This document shows, in pieces, positions 35,159 to 44,432 of a stretch of 64,000 nucleotides of DNA. A model generated the notes under the pieces. The model had not been told where the DNA came from and ran no database searches. It worked only from the letters and a program-made list of their open reading frames with translations. The translations under genes and the position numbers were made by a program. The stretch is from JAMCRM01 sp035561075 (GTDB lineage: Bacteria > Acidobacteriota > Terriglobia > Bryobacterales > Bryobacteraceae): contig DATMYF010000182.1 in the NCBI GenBank assembly GCA_035561075.1, positions 1 to 64,000 of the forward strand, written 5' to 3'. How positions within the stretch are numbered: the stretch's first letter is position 1; each line of letters begins with the position of its first letter.

Positions 35159-36514
35159 TCAGTTCACCTCCGTGGCCTTCACCAGGGCCGCCACCTTCTC
35201 CACGATCGTTTCCTCCGACGCCGCGCCGAACTGGCCGCCCACGCCACCCTGCGTCTCGTATCCGCCTTCCTTCAACACCCGCAACGACGGGATGTACCCG
35301 AAAACATCGTTCGAGTAACCTGCCACCCACGTGTCTTCCCAGCCGTGTTGCGCCTTGAGCCGCAACGCGTAGTCCACTACCACTTCTCCCGCGAGCGCGA
35401 TCAGCTTCAGCCCGCGCCCGAACTGCAGCACCTGCACCGCATACGGGTACGTCGGCGGCAGCTTTCCCTCGCGCTCGATCAACTGCAGCATTCTCTGCGC
35501 TCTGGCCCGGTCTAGAGTATCGGTTCCTTTTGCCCTTGCATCCAGAGCCTCGCGCGATGGGTTCTGGAACGGGATGTCCACCGGTTCGAGTGCCGCGTTA
35601 AGCGGCCCCGTCACTGGCCGCATCTTCTCATGCAGGGTGAGGTCCACCGCCGCCGCCAGAATCTTGCCGTACATCTGCGCCAGTTCCACCGAGTAGCGCG
35701 TCAGTGCCGGGTTCGTTCCGTGATACCGCGGCAGCGGGTTCGAATCCGCCCCGCACCCCTCGATGAACACCGCGGTTGCCCCGGGATATACGCTCTCGAT
35801 GGCCGCCTGCGCGTAACCGGCGTAATCCCCATTGATCTGGTAATCGCCGAGCGTCGTATTGTGGCACGCATAGCCGAACATCACGGCCCGCAGCTCGCCG
35901 CTCGCTCCGCGCACCGCCAGTACCGGCACATCGTGATCCACCGGCGCCGGCAGTGCCCGCATGCCCTGACGGTCCCGCCGCCGGTTCACCGCGAAACCCG
36001 CCAGCCCGTAACGGAACTCCAGCGTGGCTGGTTCGAGCTTACCGAGCGACTGCCCGACCACCGCCACAACCTTTTCCACGAGCCCGTCCGTGTACCGCCG
36101 GACTACCTCAGCCTGCGCCGGTTCGAGCGCTATGTAGTACGACGGCGCTCCGAACACCGGCCCGCTGTGCGTGTGCGACGAGTTCAGCAGTAAGCGCGCG
36201 CGCGCCACTCCGAACTGTTTTTGACAGCGCTGGGCGATGCGATCCGCCAAGTCGCGCCGGAACCCGATCAGGTCCGACCCGACAATCACGGTCTTCGCTC
36301 CGGTCTCGTCTTCGAGCGCCAGGGCCTTCACCCACAGCTTTGTCCGCACGCCTTCGGACGGCTTCTTGCGCGCGGCGAACCCGGCCATCCAGATCGATTC
36401 GGTGGGTGTTACGTCTACCCGCGCCACACCCGCTTTCCAAGCCGCCTCGACCGGGCCCCCGGCCGCCACTGCACCCAGCAGCAGAGGCAACCACCAACGC
36501 CGTTTGCTCATCAT
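35159..36514 (-). CDS. Exported neutral/alkaline ceramidase-like protein
   Basis: A 451-residue protein of the neutral ceramidase N-terminal family, exported by a signal peptide (MMSKRRWWLPLLLGAVAA). The family metal-binding pair is in LLNSSHTHSGPVFG, with YACHNTTLGD later. NGDYAGYAQAAIES resembles the conserved segment near the active serine of ceramidases. It lacks the C-terminal part of long ceramidases, and many such short bacterial forms have no assigned substrate. It sits alone on the minus strand, with a TATAGT further upstream. Confidence 0.85.
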   Translation of the reverse strand: MMSKRRWWLPLLLGAVAAGGPVEAAWKAGVARVDVTPTESIWMAGFAARKKPSEGVRTKLWVKALALEDETGAKTVIVGSDLIGFRRDLADRIAQRCQKQFGVARARLLLNSSHTHSGPVFGAPSYYIALEPAQAEVVRRYTDGLVEKVVAVVGQSLGKLEPATLEFRYGLAGFAVNRRRDRQGMRALPAPVDHDVPVLAVRGASGELRAVMFGYACHNTTLGDYQINGDYAGYAQAAIESVYPGATAVFIEGCGADSNPLPRYHGTNPALTRYSVELAQMYGKILAAAVDLTLHEKMRPVTGPLNAALEPVDIPFQNPSREALDARAKGTDTLDRARAQRMLQLIEREGKLPPTYPYAVQVLQFGRGLKLIALAGEVVVDYALRLKAQHGWEDTWVAGYSNDVFGYIPSLRVLKEGGYETQGGVGGQFGAASEETIVEKVAALVKATEVN

Positions 36515-36876
36515 ATTGGCACCAACCTTTCAGAATTCGCGAGCGTTTCTGCAACCTGATACTATACCCCGGCCAAAGCGTTGGCTGCATTTCCGAGAAC
36601 CGGCAATTCGCAGTTTTTGAGAACCCGCTCCGGAACTCCCTCACCGCCCTCAGGTGACTGCCTCGAGTCACGTGCCACCCTCGGTGCTTGTTGACGTTTA
36701 CGTTCACTATCGCTGACGGTAAATCCAGTTTCGTATCGCGGCAAGACTGACTCTGAGCCGGCGGTTTGTCACCATCCCGGTGTCATTAGGCAGAATACGT
36801 ATTCGGATGTAACCTGGACCACTTTGCGCGATTTAAACAACACTAGAATCGAGAGAACAGGGCTAACATATGTCCC
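36515..36876. other. Intergenic region between divergent genes (362 bases)
   Basis: Both flanking genes start here and read outwards. No convincing ORF or RNA gene is seen. It should hold the promoters of the ceramidase-like gene (minus-strand TATAGT) and of the TPR regulator (TAACAT at 36864). Confidence 0.5.
36864..36869 (+). promoter_or_regulatory. -10-like TAACAT, seven bases before an ATG
   Basis: TAACAT, seven bases, then the ATG at 36877. No Shine-Dalgarno precedes that ATG. Confidence 0.35.
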
Positions 36877-38715
36877 ATGCCCAAACCTGCAGCAGAGGAG
36901 GTAAGTTGTCTCGCCAGTGGCCCGATTTCTTCCGGTGCGGCGAGAGCGCGTGATGCTGCCGATAATCTCTCATCACCGGACGCGGTCCGGGCGCAGCTCC
37001 GGCGCATCCTGGCCAGCAAAATGTTTGCCCAATCGGCGCGGTTGAGCAGCTTTCTAGAGGTTGTAGTCGAGACGGCTCTGGACGGGCGCGCGGAACTGAA
37101 TGAATACGCCATCGGCGTGGATGTGTTCGGACGTGGTAGAAATTTCGATCAGAGAATTGATCCGATCGTACGCGTGTACGCTGGCCGGTTGCGGTCCAAG
37201 CTCCGTGACTACTATGAAAATGAGGGTGCCGCCGATCCCCTGGAGATCTACCTGCCTGCGCGAACGTACACGCCGGCTTTCCGGCCTCGCCCGCGGCCAG
37301 TTCCCGCGGAAGCAGCAAATCCGAGTTGGAGCACGTCGGCACAGGCCTCTAATTCCGTGATGGTCGTACCGTTCACGAACCTCAGCACGACCAAAGAGCA
37401 TGAGTTTTTCGCCACTGGGCTGACTCAGGAACTGATTCATGCGTTGACCAGGATGAAGGGGTTGCGAGTGGCAGTTGCGCTCGGTACCGGAGAGCGCGAG
37501 CCGAATATCCGCGAGTTGGGAAATCAATTCAACGTACAAGCGGCGCTACAGGGGACGGTCCGGACAACCCGGAAGCAGCTTCGCGTTTCCGCCGAACTCG
37601 TCGCCGTAGCCGACGGGACCGTGCTCTGGTCGCAAATATATCAGAGCGATCTTTATGAAATCATACCGACTCAGGAGAAGATAGCGACTGCAATCTGTCT
37701 AGCCCTGCGCCTGCAAATTGGGATCGGCGCAGCACCCGATATGAGGCGTGCGCCGGCAAATCACGAAGCGCAGCAGCTATACCTCAAAGGTCTTTACCAG
37801 TGCAGCAAAAAGACGGCCGATGACTTGAAGCAAAGCCTGGAGTACCTTTCCAGGGCGACGGTCGCCGACCCGACTTTCGGTTCCGCGCACGCGGCACTCG
37901 CGGAAGCGCTGGTGCTGCTGGCGACGCATGGCGAACACCCTCCTAGAGACGTCATGCCGCAGGCGCGCTCCGAAGCCCGCCGCGCACTGGAGTGCGACCC
38001 GATGTTGGCCGGCAGTCACGTCTCGCTGGGCCTGGTCGCGGCCCTGTACGATTACAACCCGACCGCGGCCGAGACGGAGTTTGCACGCGCATTCGAGATC
38101 AACCCAAGCTCCGCGAGCGCTCTCCACTGGTACGGAGCGGTATGTCTGGCGCCGGCGGGGCGGTTGGACGAAGCAGTCACGTTTTACGAGCGCGCGCGTG
38201 AACTCGATCCCCTCTTGCGCCGTGTCGTGCACTCCCTCGCCTTCGCGCTCTGCGCGACCGGACGAACCGACGCCGCCCTCGAACAACTGCGAGACGCCCT
38301 CGATGTCGAACCGGATGACCCAATCACGCATTGGCTGCTCGGCCTGGTATACGAGACAGCGCTGCAGTTCGATAAGGCCATCGAAGAGTTCGAGCGAGCA
38401 TGGAGCCTGTCATCCGGGATGGCTTATACACGGGGAGCCCTTGCGCATGCATATGGAATGGCCGGCCAGACCGGAAGGGCGGCGGAGATCATGCGCGAGC
38501 TGCGGCCGCGAGCTGGCAGGTATGTGCCTCCAATAGATATTGCAATTGCACAATTGGGCCTCCGCCAGTACGACGACGCGCTAAGTACGATGGAGCAGGC
38601 ATACGAGGAACGGTGCCCGTGGCTGGTGCTTCTTAACATCGACTCCAGATTGCAGCCGATACGTTTGGCTCCCCGCTATAAGACATTGTTACGTAACCTG
38701 GGACTACCGGCATAA
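36877..38715 (+). CDS. TPR protein with winged-helix-like N-terminal and TolB-like domains
   Basis: A 612-residue soluble regulator-type protein. Residues about 30-130 form the DNA-binding-like domain seen in many acidobacterial and proteobacterial TPR proteins (DPIVRVYAGRLRSKLRDYYE). Residues about 160-300 resemble the TolB amino-terminal domain of adenylate-cyclase-type proteins (VVPFTNLSTTKEHEFFATGL). Residues about 310-600 are tetratricopeptide repeats (for example AETEFARAFEINPSSASALH and AIEEFERAWSLSSGMAY). No cyclase catalytic domain is present. A -10-like TAACAT stands seven bases before the ATG. Confidence 0.82.
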   Translation: MPKPAAEEVSCLASGPISSGAARARDAADNLSSPDAVRAQLRRILASKMFAQSARLSSFLEVVVETALDGRAELNEYAIGVDVFGRGRNFDQRIDPIVRVYAGRLRSKLRDYYENEGAADPLEIYLPARTYTPAFRPRPRPVPAEAANPSWSTSAQASNSVMVVPFTNLSTTKEHEFFATGLTQELIHALTRMKGLRVAVALGTGEREPNIRELGNQFNVQAALQGTVRTTRKQLRVSAELVAVADGTVLWSQIYQSDLYEIIPTQEKIATAICLALRLQIGIGAAPDMRRAPANHEAQQLYLKGLYQCSKKTADDLKQSLEYLSRATVADPTFGSAHAALAEALVLLATHGEHPPRDVMPQARSEARRALECDPMLAGSHVSLGLVAALYDYNPTAAETEFARAFEINPSSASALHWYGAVCLAPAGRLDEAVTFYERARELDPLLRRVVHSLAFALCATGRTDAALEQLRDALDVEPDDPITHWLLGLVYETALQFDKAIEEFERAWSLSSGMAYTRGALAHAYGMAGQTGRAAEIMRELRPRAGRYVPPIDIAIAQLGLRQYDDALSTMEQAYEERCPWLVLLNIDSRLQPIRLAPRYKTLLRNLGLPA

Positions 38716-39094
38716 CTCAGAGCGACTGACTCTACGTTGGGTCCGAACGTCCCGTAAAGAATCCCAAGACGCTCTTCCTCCCCTGGAATGAGGCAATCAA
38801 ATGCCCCACCGAAACGTATGCATGCGCCCAGGATCGCGGCGAGGCGCGGCGGAGTTGGACGACCGAGCCTTTGTTTTACGTTACAACACCACAGGATACT
38901 TCCTTCGTAGCTGACGCCCGCATATCCTAATCCAATCAGGGTCGGGGTTGCCGTGAGGAGCGGAGCCGCGACCTTGGCAGAAGCTTTCGACTGCCATCGC
39001 ATTGTGAACGCAGGGTTCCTCACAAGAGGGCGGTAGCATGCCCCGGCGGGCATCCTAACCGCCTTCCAGGCGGATCTGTTCCCATCGGAAAAAC
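38716..39094. other. Noncoding region ahead of the polysaccharide locus (379 bases)
   Basis: No supported gene. A minus-strand frame runs through but has no recognisable domain. A hairpin ATGCCC-CGGC-GGGCAT lies at 39038-39053, 41 bases before the NusG-like start, and could act in the leader. The locus promoter probably lies in this stretch; no convincing hexamer pair was fixed. Confidence 0.45.
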
Positions 39095-39622
39095 ATGACC
39101 GAGTTAATTTCAGCGCAAGTTCGCCAACCGTGGTTTGCACTATACGTGAAACCGCGGCACGAGAAACATGTCTCGTGCGTTCTGCGCGGCAAAGGCTACG
39201 AAGAGTTCGTGCCTCTATACAGCCGGCGCACGCGATCGCGAAGTTGCGATCTGCCACTCTTTCCGGGCTACGTGTTTTGCAGATTCCCGCCCCACAACCG
39301 GCTGCCAATCCTCAGTGTGCCAGGGGTGTTTTACATCGTCGCTGCGGGCGGTCAGCCCGCGCCGCTCGAGGACGAGGAAATCGAGGCCTTAAGGAAACTC
39401 GTTTGCTCCGGACTGCCTCGCGGACCTTGGCCCTACATTGCCGAAGGCGAGAAAGTTGTCCTACAGGATGGACCTTTGCGCGGCGTATCCGGCCACGTGC
39501 TAAGGCTGAAGAATGCCGGCCGCCTGATCGTCTCGGTGAGCGTATTGCAGCGGTCGGTGGCGATTGAGATCGACAACTCCTGGGTGGCGCCGAACCGGTA
39601 TCGGCCCTGGCATGTTACCTAA
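39095..39622 (+). CDS. NusG-type specialised transcription elongation factor
   Basis: A 175-residue paralogue of NusG, of the RfaH/UpxY/LoaP kind. The NGN domain is at about residues 10-105 (QPWFALYVKPRHEKHVSCVL, LPLFPGYVFCRF), and a KOW motif is at about 125-160 (GEKVVLQDGPLRGVSGHVL). It is the first gene of a more-than-23-kb polysaccharide locus. Such paralogues are known to keep RNA polymerase reading through long surface-polysaccharide operons, so the same role is likely here. The Wza-like gene starts 31 bases downstream. Confidence 0.88.
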   Translation: MTELISAQVRQPWFALYVKPRHEKHVSCVLRGKGYEEFVPLYSRRTRSRSCDLPLFPGYVFCRFPPHNRLPILSVPGVFYIVAAGGQPAPLEDEEIEALRKLVCSGLPRGPWPYIAEGEKVVLQDGPLRGVSGHVLRLKNAGRLIVSVSVLQRSVAIEIDNSWVAPNRYRPWHVT

Positions 39623-39653
39623 TCGAACCGAAACCCAGTGGAGAAATAGCTGT

Positions 39654-40586
39654 ATGCTGCACAACTTATTCGCCAGCTTACTATTCTCCGCCTGCTTGTG
39701 TCTGGCGGAAGCACCATCTTCGACGGGGTACGTCCTTGGTTCCGGGGATGAGCTTGTCGTCCGTGTTCTGGATACACCGGAGATCGACGACAGGCCGATC
39801 CGGGTGGATTCCAATGGGAACATCAGTCTGCCTCTGGCCGGCGACATACACGTGACGGGACTGACGGCCGAGGGCGTACGGGCACAACTTACCGGCCGTC
39901 TGAGGGCTTTTCTGAACTCTCCCTCGGTGACGGTGCGTGTTGTCGGCTTCCGGAACCAACCGGTATCGGTGCTCGGAGCGGTCAACCAGCCCGGTGTGCA
40001 CCAGATAAACGGCCCGAAGACGCTGATCGAGGTCCTCTCGCAGGCCGGCGGGCTGCGGAACGACGCAGGCAACGCGGTGAAGGTTACACGTCGAAAAGAG
40101 ATGGGCAGTTTGCCTCTTCCCAACGCTGTCTTGGACTCCAGCGGTCAGTTCTATGTCGCAGAACTCAGAAGCCACTCCTTGATCGAGGCAAAGAATCCCC
40201 AAGAGAACATCATCATCCTTCCCCACGACGTTGTTTCCGTGCCCCGCGCGGAATGCATTTACGTAATCGGCGCGGTACGCCGGTCCGGCGGCTTTGTTCT
40301 CAACGAGCGCGAAGAACTTACCGTGCTTCAGGCCCTGGCCCTCGCGGAAGGCCTGGACAGGCTTGCGGCTCCGAAACTCGCCAGAATTCTGCGTCCGACT
40401 GCCGGGGGGCATCGCAACGAGATACCCGTCAATATCAATCGCATATTGGCCAACAAAATGGATGACGTTTCTCTGCGTGCGAACGACACCCTATTCATCC
40501 CCAACAGCGCAGCCAGGGGCGCCACGATGCGTGCCCTCGAAGCGGCCCTGCAGATGGGGACAGGTCTGGTAATCTGGCGCCGGTGA
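39654..40586 (+). CDS. Polysaccharide export protein (Wza-like, SLBB domain)
   Basis: A 310-residue outer-membrane or periplasmic export protein. The ATG at 39654 gives a signal peptide (MLHNLFASLLFSACLCLAEA). The Poly_export domain is at about residues 28-110 (YVLGSGDELVVRVLDTPEID), and SLBB-type domains follow (SVLGAVNQPGVHQINGPKTL and YVIGAVRRSGGFVLNEREEL). Cys in FSACLC could be a lipid site. The extended C-terminal helix for the outer-membrane barrel is short (AALQMGTGLVIWRR). It pairs with the tyrosine autokinase 22 bases downstream. Confidence 0.9.
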   Translation: MLHNLFASLLFSACLCLAEAPSSTGYVLGSGDELVVRVLDTPEIDDRPIRVDSNGNISLPLAGDIHVTGLTAEGVRAQLTGRLRAFLNSPSVTVRVVGFRNQPVSVLGAVNQPGVHQINGPKTLIEVLSQAGGLRNDAGNAVKVTRRKEMGSLPLPNAVLDSSGQFYVAELRSHSLIEAKNPQENIIILPHDVVSVPRAECIYVIGAVRRSGGFVLNEREELTVLQALALAEGLDRLAAPKLARILRPTAGGHRNEIPVNINRILANKMDDVSLRANDTLFIPNSAARGATMRALEAALQMGTGLVIWRR

Positions 40587-40607
40587 ACGGCAAATGGAAC
40601 TAAGCTG

Positions 40608-42935
40608 ATGTCCAATAGAAAGAACTCTTCGCAGAAGCGCTCATCCCGGATTCCGCAAACCGGAGCGGTGGTCCGTTATCGTCGACCGGCGCCCGGCCCT
40701 GAAGCGGTGTTTGGCTCCGACAGACAGGCTTATGAGGCCGGTGGCTTCGGCGGCGGCGAGGCCGGCGAGTTCGGCTCCCGGCAGCAGGCCATCGCACCAC
40801 CCCAGATCCTCCAAACCATGTGGCACGGCAAGAGAACCATCGTGTTGGCAGCTCTGCTCGTCACTCTGTGTGCGGTAATCGTCACGTTTCGACAGACGCC
40901 CATTTATCAGGCGCATGCCTCTTTGGAGGTCCAGGACCTGAATCAGGATTTTCTCAACCTGAGGGAGACGATGCCTGTTGCGCAGAGTGCGAACCAGAGC
41001 GCGCTTACGGACCTCCAGACCCAAATTCAGATTCTGCAAAGCGATAGCTTGTTGGTGCGCGTGCTGGACAAACTGACAAAAGCGCCGCCTTCCCGAACAA
41101 ACCCGCAGGTCGGCACTCCCGGCGGTGCCGCTCCTTGGGCCAATGACGCGCGCGTGAAGGAGGCGAAAAATAATCTTACTGTAAAAACAGCCGGACAGAC
41201 CCGGATCATAGACATCCTGTTCAATTCCCCCGACCCCGCCTATGCCGCCGCTTTCGTCGATACGCTGGCGCGCGAGTTCATCGAACAGAACCTTGAGGCA
41301 CGCTTTCAGATGAGCGAACGCACCGGCGAGTGGCTGCAACACCAGTTGCGGGAGGTGCGCGCAAATCTCGAGCGTTCCGAGGACGCCCTGCAACAGTACG
41401 CGCAGGGCGCCGGCCTGGTCTTCACCAGTGAGAGCGACTCCGTGGCAAACCACACGCTCCGGCAACTGCAGGATGAACTCTTGAGGGCCTCGGCGGACCG
41501 TGTGCAGCGGCAATCTCGACTGGAGATGGCCCGAGCCAGCCAGCCAGACGCGCTTCCCGAGGTCGCCAATAGTAGCGCGATGCGTCAATACCAGGCAAAC
41601 CTGACGGACCTCAAGCGGCAGTACGCTGAAGCGGCGACGGTCTTCACTCCGCAGCATACCAGCGTCAAGAGGCTGCAGGCACAGATCTCGACGATAGAGT
41701 CCGCCCTGGCCGCGGAACAAAGGACGATTGTCGATCGCATCAACAACGAATACCAGGAGGCAGTGCGGCGGGAGAAACTTCTCGGGGAGGATTACTGGAC
41801 GCAGTCCCGGAAAGTGACGGCCGAAGCCGAGAAGTCAATCCAATACAACATCCTGAAGCGCGAGGTGGATACTAACCGGCAGCTTTACCAGGGCATGTTA
41901 CAGAAAATCAGGGAGGCCGGGATTGCGAGCGCGGTCCGAGCATCCAACGTGCGCGTCCTGGACGCCGGCCGCATCCCTGCCAAGCCCTATAAGCCGAAGC
42001 TTCTTGTGAACGCTGCTATTGGTTTCCTCACAGGCGCTTTTCTGGGGGCGGGCCTAGTGATGGTCCGCGAGGGCGCGGGCAAGAAGCTGCAAGCGCCCGG
42101 TGATGCGACGCGTTATCTAAACACGCGCGAACTCGGCTCGATTCCGTCCATAGAAACGGCAGTCTACGGCAGGATCTACTCCGCTGTCAAAGGCGCATTC
42201 GGCGGAAGTGCGCGTGTCCTTGCCGGTGCCGAAAGCGGGGGGCGGGGACGCGTAGAACTCGTGGCATGGCAGCAGAAGAAGGGCATGGTTACGGACTCGT
42301 TTCGAATTGCGCGCACATCCATACTGTTCTCGTCGCACCGCCGAAATCCACGGGTCCTGGTGTTCACAAGCGCAATGCCGGCGGAAGGGAAGACAACTGT
42401 CGCCAGCAATATGGCTGTGGTAATGGCAGAACTCGGATGGAAAGTGCTGCTGATCGACGCCGACCTGCGCAAGCCGTCGCTCCACAAAGTTTTCAGCCTG
42501 CCAGTTAACGAAGGGCTGGCCGAAGCACTGGCGGACCACCAATGGCCGGCCACCGCACTCCCGCAAGCGACCGCGGTTCCAAATCTGTTTGTGCTGCCGG
42601 CCGGATCGTGCGGGGCCGCGGATCCATCGACCCTTCTCTCATCTCAGCGACTTACCGAGACGATCGCCAACTACAGGCGAGCGTTCGACATGATCCTTTT
42701 CGATACACCTCCGACACTCGCGCTCGCGGACGCACGGATCGTTGCGCGTCACGCGGATGGCGTTGTACTGGTTCTTCATGCAGGCGAGACGACGTCCGAT
42801 GCCGCAGCCGCCGCCATGGAACTCCTCGCCGGAGACGACACTGCGGTACTGGGAACGATTCTGAACGCCTGGAATCCGGGCACCGGCCTCACGACCTACT
42901 CCGAAGCATACAAGCAGCAGCGGCGCGCGTCCTGA
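40608..42935 (+). CDS. Polysaccharide co-polymerase and tyrosine autokinase (Wzc-like)
   Basis: A 775-residue inner-membrane protein. A hydrophilic N-terminus of about 75 residues precedes the first helix (IVLAALLVTLCAVIV). A Wzz-like periplasmic domain with coiled coils (about 95-440) and a GNVR-type segment lead to the second helix (VNAAIGFLTGAFLGAG). The cytoplasmic BY-kinase domain has Walker A SAMPAEGKTTVASNMA, A' LLIDADLRKP and Walker B MILFDTPPTLALAD. The C-terminal tail has only two tyrosines (TYSEAYKQQ), fewer than the usual Tyr cluster. It controls chain length and export with the upstream Wza-like protein. Confidence 0.92.
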   Translation: MSNRKNSSQKRSSRIPQTGAVVRYRRPAPGPEAVFGSDRQAYEAGGFGGGEAGEFGSRQQAIAPPQILQTMWHGKRTIVLAALLVTLCAVIVTFRQTPIYQAHASLEVQDLNQDFLNLRETMPVAQSANQSALTDLQTQIQILQSDSLLVRVLDKLTKAPPSRTNPQVGTPGGAAPWANDARVKEAKNNLTVKTAGQTRIIDILFNSPDPAYAAAFVDTLAREFIEQNLEARFQMSERTGEWLQHQLREVRANLERSEDALQQYAQGAGLVFTSESDSVANHTLRQLQDELLRASADRVQRQSRLEMARASQPDALPEVANSSAMRQYQANLTDLKRQYAEAATVFTPQHTSVKRLQAQISTIESALAAEQRTIVDRINNEYQEAVRREKLLGEDYWTQSRKVTAEAEKSIQYNILKREVDTNRQLYQGMLQKIREAGIASAVRASNVRVLDAGRIPAKPYKPKLLVNAAIGFLTGAFLGAGLVMVREGAGKKLQAPGDATRYLNTRELGSIPSIETAVYGRIYSAVKGAFGGSARVLAGAESGGRGRVELVAWQQKKGMVTDSFRIARTSILFSSHRRNPRVLVFTSAMPAEGKTTVASNMAVVMAELGWKVLLIDADLRKPSLHKVFSLPVNEGLAEALADHQWPATALPQATAVPNLFVLPAGSCGAADPSTLLSSQRLTETIANYRRAFDMILFDTPPTLALADARIVARHADGVVLVLHAGETTSDAAAAAMELLAGDDTAVLGTILNAWNPGTGLTTYSEAYKQQRRAS

Positions 42936-43031
42936 TTCCGGCGAATTCATGCCCACACTCATCTTCTGTCTAGCTGCGATTGCGCACGTAGGCCTGCGGT
43001 CACCATACGCGCGGCGCAGGTCCGCTGCCTT

Positions 43032-44432
43032 ATGACGAGCGGCGAGGCGAGGCCGCGACTTTCGCACGCGTGGGCGTCCACGTTCACCGCGAACGTGGCG
43101 ATCATGTTGTGTGGTGTTGCCACAGGTGTAGTGACTGCAAGAGTGCTTCTGCCGGAGGGCAGAGGCGCCATTGCCGCGATCATGCTATGGCCCCAGTTGC
43201 TGGCCGAAGTGGGGTTGTTCGGCATACATGAAGCTCTCACCCAACGCATCAGCTCCGGCAAGCAGGCACAAGAGCAGACATTGTCCACCGCCCTGGTGCT
43301 CAGCGCCGGGCTAAGCGCCGCTGCGGCACTGCTGGGGTACTTCCTGGCTCCGGCCCTTCTGGGCCACGACCGCGCGCAACTGGTCGGACTTGCCCGGCTT
43401 TACACGGCGATCGTGGTGCCCGTGAGCGGATTGACGCTGGCGCTCTACGGCTTTGACCACGGGCGGCTCCAGTTCGGGCGGTACAATCTCTCGCGCGTGC
43501 TGATGCCGTCGGCGTATGCGATGGCGTTGGTGATTCTGTGGGCCTCGGGCGCGGCGCGGCTCGGCACGATTCTGGCGGCGAGCGTCGGTGCGAGCATTGT
43601 GGGACTGTGCGCGGCTGTTTACTTCGTCCGCCGGTCCCTCCGATTCGCGTGCGCGTGGCGCGAAGTGCCGGCACTCCTCACACTTGCGTGGCGCTTCAAC
43701 GTAACTGCGGGGCTTCTGATGGTCAGCACCCAGGCGGAACGGATCATTGTCGTACGGTTCTGGGATAACCGGGCTGTAGGGTTGTATTTCGTGGCGTTGA
43801 CTGTCAGTGCCACGGCGGCCAAAGCGCTGGCCCACAGCATACATACGGTAATGTTCCCGAACATGGCCCGCCAGCCGGGCGCAGCCGCGCAACGTGCGTA
43901 TCTGGCACGGGGTCTCAGGTACACCGTGCTGCTGGCGGGTAGTTGCACACTTGCACTTATCCTCTGCTGCTCCTGGATGGTCCCCGCCGTTTTCGGCCGC
44001 GAGTTCAGCGCGGCGGTAAACATCACCGCCGTATTGGTTCTGGCACAATTTCCAAACACGTTGCGCCAAGTGGCGATACGGGCGCTCCGTGGTCTGGGAG
44101 AAGGCCGTCCCGGCAGTATCGCCGAGGCATTGGCGGGCGGCGTTTTCCTGCTGCTCGCGGGGCCGCTATCCATGGCCGCGGGGTTGTCGGGCATCGCCTG
44201 GGCGGTGTTCGCCGGAAATGTTTGCTCCTTGATGTACGTCGCTGTCTATCTCCGAAAGCGCCTCGGGCTGGATCCGCGAGACTGGTGGGGATTGGACCGG
44301 CGAACAGTCGTAGATATAGCGAGCTATGGCCGCGCACTCCTGAAGAGCCGGAGTCCGGTCAACAGCGGTAAAACTCATGCGAATCGTTCACCTCTTCAGA
44401 GGTTTCCACGATTACGTTCGCGAGTTGGTTAA
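43032..44432 (+). CDS. Polysaccharide flippase (Wzx/MOP family)
   Basis: A 466-residue membrane protein with about 12-14 hydrophobic segments of the Wzx/MurJ superfamily. It should flip lipid-linked repeat units to the periplasmic side. It begins FTANVAIMLCGVATGVVTAR, and ALTLRWRFNV-type positive loops (LTLAWRFNVTAGLLMVSTQ) are typical. The C-terminal 56 bases overlap the next gene. ATGA at the start overlaps a short upstream frame that is not considered a gene. Confidence 0.85.
   Translation: MTSGEARPRLSHAWASTFTANVAIMLCGVATGVVTARVLLPEGRGAIAAIMLWPQLLAEVGLFGIHEALTQRISSGKQAQEQTLSTALVLSAGLSAAAALLGYFLAPALLGHDRAQLVGLARLYTAIVVPVSGLTLALYGFDHGRLQFGRYNLSRVLMPSAYAMALVILWASGAARLGTILAASVGASIVGLCAAVYFVRRSLRFACAWREVPALLTLAWRFNVTAGLLMVSTQAERIIVVRFWDNRAVGLYFVALTVSATAAKALAHSIHTVMFPNMARQPGAAAQRAYLARGLRYTVLLAGSCTLALILCCSWMVPAVFGREFSAAVNITAVLVLAQFPNTLRQVAIRALRGLGEGRPGSIAEALAGGVFLLLAGPLSMAAGLSGIAWAVFAGNVCSLMYVAVYLRKRLGLDPRDWWGLDRRTVVDIASYGRALLKSRSPVNSGKTHANRSPLQRFPRLRSRVG

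Noticed and set aside
38676..39308. 210-codon minus-strand frame ahead of the polysaccharide locus
   Set aside because: Overlaps the ends of two plus-strand genes, lacks a ribosome site and shows no domain.
42949..43035. 28-codon frame ending in ATGA overlap with the flippase
   Set aside because: Too short, no ribosome site, and a partly basic non-membrane tail; the overlap can be chance.
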